From positions 96,209-160,208 of the forward strand of contig NZ_JAIWHV010000007.1 in NCBI RefSeq assembly GCF_020177375.1: DNA of 64,000 nt, in the 5' to 3' direction. This DNA comes from Saliphagus infecundisoli (GTDB lineage: Archaea > Halobacteriota > Halobacteria > Halobacteriales > Natrialbaceae). This document shows, one piece after another, positions 61,729 to 64,000 of this stretch. The position numbers were made by a program, and so were the translations under genes. The notes under the pieces were generated by a model. It was not told the DNA's origin, did no database searches, and saw only the letters and a program-made list of their open reading frames with translations. The number at the start of each line of letters is the position of its first letter. Within the stretch, counting starts at the first letter, position 1.

Positions 61729-62670
61729 CTACTCCGGCTCGACGTACACCCGCTGCACCTGGCTGCTGTGGGCGGTCAGTGCGGCCTCGATCTCGGTGAT
61801 CCGGTCGTCGATCTCGCCGGTGTCGAGTCCGGGGTCGAACCGGACGTCGGCGACGACCAGGAGTTCCTCGGGACCGAAGTAGACCGTCCGGAAGTCGACG
61901 ATCTCGCGGACCCCGTCGCCGTCGGCGATTATGTCCCGTAGTTCGCTCTCGGCGGGCGCGGGGAGGCTCTCGCCGAGCAGCAGGCGCTTGTTCTCCCAGG
62001 CCAGTGCGATGGCGAATCCCATCAGGAGAAAGCCGATGAGCAGCGCCGCGGCAGCGTCGTACAGCCCGTTTCCGGTGACTCGGGTCAAGTAGACCCCCGC
62101 GAGGGCGATCCCGGCGCCGGCGAGGGCGATCGAGTCCTCGGTGAAGGCCGTAAGCGTCGTCACGTCGCTGGTCTTGCGAAACGCCTCGCGGTACGTCTCC
62201 CAGCCGTGTTCGTCCATCTGGCGGCTCAGTCCGTCGTTGGCCTTCTTGAGCGCGTAGGTCTCGAAGACGATCGCTCCGATCAGGACGACGTAGTTGACGT
62301 AGACGGGATCGAACGTCGCTCCAAGCAGCGTGACGTCCCCGGCGGCCCGGTGGACGCCCCCCTCCTGGAGCGCCTCGTAGCCGTGTCTCGCGCTCTCCCA
62401 GCCGGCGATGCCGAAGAGAATGACGCTGACGAGGAAGCTGTAGAAGAACTGGGCCTTCCCGTGGCCGAACGGATGCGTGCGGTTCGCGTCCTGGGCGCCG
62501 TACTTGATCCCGATCAACAGGAAGACCTGGTTGCCGGTGTCGGAAATCGAGTGGTAGGTCTCCGAGAGCATCGCGGGACTTCCGGTCAGGAGAAAGCCGC
62601 CGAACTTCAGGATCGCGATCGCGCCGTTGGCGAACAGCGCGGCGAGAACTACCGAGGTGCTACTGGCCAT
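61729..62670 (-). CDS. Cation diffusion facilitator (CDF) metal transporter
   Basis: The 313-residue protein has about six membrane helices. Metal-binding motifs are SETYHSISDTGNQ (His and Asp in helix 2) and FTEDSIALAGAGIAL (Glu-Asp in helix 5). A short cytoplasmic domain ends the protein (EELLVVADVRFDP, QVQRVYVEPE). It would export Zn2+, Mn2+ or Co2+ in exchange for protons. The start MASSTSVVLAALFANG is chosen; the open frame far upstream is antisense to the phosphoesterase gene. The divergent phosphoesterase starts 99 bp away. Confidence 0.88.
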   Translation of the reverse strand: MASSTSVVLAALFANGAIAILKFGGFLLTGSPAMLSETYHSISDTGNQVFLLIGIKYGAQDANRTHPFGHGKAQFFYSFLVSVILFGIAGWESARHGYEALQEGGVHRAAGDVTLLGATFDPVYVNYVVLIGAIVFETYALKKANDGLSRQMDEHGWETYREAFRKTSDVTTLTAFTEDSIALAGAGIALAGVYLTRVTGNGLYDAAAALLIGFLLMGFAIALAWENKRLLLGESLPAPAESELRDIIADGDGVREIVDFRTVYFGPEELLVVADVRFDPGLDTGEIDDRITEIEAALTAHSSQVQRVYVEPE

Positions 62671-62769
62671 CGAACCCCGTTTCGGGCGAACCGTCAAAAA
62701 CGTGGGCGGTTCGTCTGCCGGGACGGACCCGGTCGTAACGCCCGTAACCCCCCGCGCCGTACTCCGGCC

Positions 62770-63291
62770 GTGCTCGCGATCTACGCCGACACCCACGCGA
62801 CCGACGGCCACCGTCTCGAGGGACCGGCTCTCGAGGCCGCCCGCGATGCCGACCTCGTGGTCCACGCCGGCGACTTCACGACCGAGCGGGTCCTCGACGC
62901 CTTCCGCGAGGAGGCCGAGCGACTGGTCGCCGTCCACGGCAACGCCGACTCCGGGACCCTCCGAGAGCGCCTGCCCGAAACCCGGTCCGTCGAGTACGAG
63001 GGCGTCCGGGTCGCCCTCACCCACCGCCGCGACGGCGGGGAGACCGGCCTCGAGATGTTCGGCCGTTCGCGGGCGGCCGACCTCGTCGTCTCGGGGCACA
63101 GCCACCGCCCCGGCGTGACGGTGGCCGGCGACGTGACCCTGTTGAATCCGGGGAGCCACGCCCAGCCTCGGGGGAATCGCCCCGGGTTCGCGACGCTCTC
63201 GCCGACCGACGAGGTGCTCTCGGGGCACCTTCGGGAGCCCGACGGGACGACGATCGAACGGTTCGAGGTTACACTCGGCGGGGAGCCGTGA
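62770..63291 (+). CDS. YfcE/MJ0936-type metallophosphoesterase
   Basis: The 173-residue enzyme carries the full metal set of the calcineurin-like family: DTHATDGH, HAGDF, HGNADS, and SGHSHRPGV. The small size is that of MJ0936/YfcE phosphodiesterases, which act on cyclic or small phosphodiesters; the natural substrate is not known. The start is a GTG (GTGCTCGCGATCTACG), chosen because the first strand LAIYADTH must be complete and no ATG exists before it. It is divergent from the CDF gene. Confidence 0.88.
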   Translation: MLAIYADTHATDGHRLEGPALEAARDADLVVHAGDFTTERVLDAFREEAERLVAVHGNADSGTLRERLPETRSVEYEGVRVALTHRRDGGETGLEMFGRSRAADLVVSGHSHRPGVTVAGDVTLLNPGSHAQPRGNRPGFATLSPTDEVLSGHLREPDGTTIERFEVTLGGEP

Positions 63292-63434
63292 ACCGCTCTC
63301 TCATCGAAGAGGGGGATCCGATGCTCCTTGACATGACTTTCCACGGTGATCGATCCATGTTACAGACGGGGGCAGGAGGTAACACACCGGTCGCGATTCT
63401 CTAGTATCTGTTATGATACATAGTGCGAGCGCAT

Positions 63435-63456
63435 ACCCGCGTCTTCAGGCGCGGGT
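63435..63456 (+). repeat. Left-end hairpin of an IS200/IS605-type element
   Basis: The 7-bp stem ACCCGCG/CGCGGGT with a short loop lies about 100 bp before the transposase start, as in IS200/IS605 elements, where the enzyme binds a hairpin near each end. The surrounding 268-bp gap (63292-63560) otherwise contains only the transposase promoter: TATA-like GTTTTAAGAC, about 31 nt before the ATG. Confidence 0.6.
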
Positions 63457-63560
63457 CGAGCGGTAGGCATAGTGCGTCTGGGCTATGTTGCTACGAACGG
63501 CTGGATTTCCCCAGTACTCGGTGGTTTTAAGACGGTCGCCTTCCATAGTGTGTAGTACGG

Positions 63561-63830
63561 ATGAAGACCACACGGCACGCGACCTACACCCTCAACTACC
63601 ACATAGTGTGGTTGCCGAAGTACCGAAACTCGGTACTGGGTAATGAGGTTGAAGACCGTGTGCGCCGAATACTCCACGAAATCGCCGACGAGAAAGGGTT
63701 GGAGATTGTTGACCTCACCGTCCAACCCGACCACGTTCATTTGTTCGTGAGTAGCCCACCGAAGCACGCCCCGTCACTTCTCGCGAACTGGTTCAAGGGA
63801 ATCAGTTCGCGGAAGTACCATACGTTCTAG
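63561..63830 (+). pseudogene. Truncated IS200/IS605-type TnpA transposase
   Basis: The first 85 residues match Y1 transposase TnpA: YTLNYHIVWLPKYRN at the start and the metal-binding HUH pair in PDHVHLFVSSPP. Full-length members have about 130 residues and a catalytic Tyr near residue 120; here the frame stops at residue 89 after RKYHTF, so the Tyr is absent. The element is therefore dead, and its 3' part has been replaced by a sequence encoding the partial gene on the other strand. Confidence 0.85.
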
Positions 63831-63831
63831 T

Positions 63832-64000
63832 TTAGTGGTGATCAAAGGTGAACTCACCCCATTCAATCTGCTCACGTAACCGTTCCCTGTGTGGATTTGG
63901 ATCCCGCGACGCCCACAGCAATAACTCGTCTAAATCCGGTAGTTCATAGCCTAACTCTACCATGAGGTACAGCTGGATCAGATGAGCATGTCGTTCGATA
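63832..64000 (-). CDS. Partial hypothetical gene at the window end
   Basis: The open frame runs off the window edge and ends in TAA two bases from the broken transposase. The visible C-terminal 56 residues are helical and Leu/Glu/Arg-rich (LIQLYLMVELGYELPDLDEL then LWASRDPNPHRERLREQ). No family is recognised. The codon use is not extremely GC-rich, in line with DNA near a mobile element. The N-terminus lies beyond the window. Confidence 0.6.
   Translation of the reverse strand, partial: IERHAHLIQLYLMVELGYELPDLDELLLWASRDPNPHRERLREQIEWGEFTFDHH

Overview
The window is haloarchaeal (class Halobacteria). The proteins are very acidic, many start codons lie about 25-30 nt after a TATA-like box with no room for a leader, and arginine is made on a LysW/ArgW carrier protein. 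Tat-exported lipoproteins, a coenzyme F420 gene pair and HTH-membrane proteins fit the same group. The genus cannot be fixed from sequence alone.

Region 1 (about 1-16,500) is an accessory island of lower GC than the rest. It holds unrecognised small proteins, a run of tiny overlapping zinc-binding genes (2102-3591), a type IIG-like restriction-modification enzyme overlapping a second PD-(D/E)XK gene, a DUF4268 protein, and an unusual two-gene unit pairing a nuclease-like protein with a nitrilase-like enzyme. A YwgA-like protein, gene fragments and copies of a roughly 190-bp inverted-repeat element follow. It looks like a defence or mobile island whose left end lies outside the window.

Region 2 (about 16,900-27,000) is GC-rich core: an iron-uptake cluster (two Tat lipoprotein binding proteins plus an FAD oxidoreductase) under palindromic DtxR-type operators, then hisD, an A-type Fe-S carrier, dodecin, an amine oxidase/phytoene-dehydrogenase-like enzyme and hutH. 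Region 3 (27,100-31,700) has a truncated DsrE-like gene, two transposase-free, hairpin-rich elements related to IS200/IS605 ends or omega RNAs, and DUF389 and DUF1269 membrane proteins.

Region 4 (31,700-46,400) is housekeeping: cofC-cofG for F420, an NDUFA9-like reductase, tmk, trkA with stand-alone RAM-domain proteins, Hsp20, pheA, a NarK-type transporter preceded by a coupled 50-residue leaderless ORF, serA, a cold-shock protein, serB and thrC. Two 82-bp inverted-repeat elements each sit exactly on the stop codon of a neighbouring gene (33,550 and 38,146).

Region 5 (46,600-56,300) is a complete carrier-protein arginine operon, read argG-argH-argW-argX-argC-argB-argD-argE-argF on the minus strand, next to a frameshifted membrane-protein gene. 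Region 6 (56,500-64,000) has a membrane HTH protein, a 2H phosphoesterase, an APH-family kinase, an XPD/Rad3-like Fe-S helicase, a CDF metal transporter and a YfcE-type phosphoesterase. It ends with a broken IS200 transposase beside an unrecognised partial gene.
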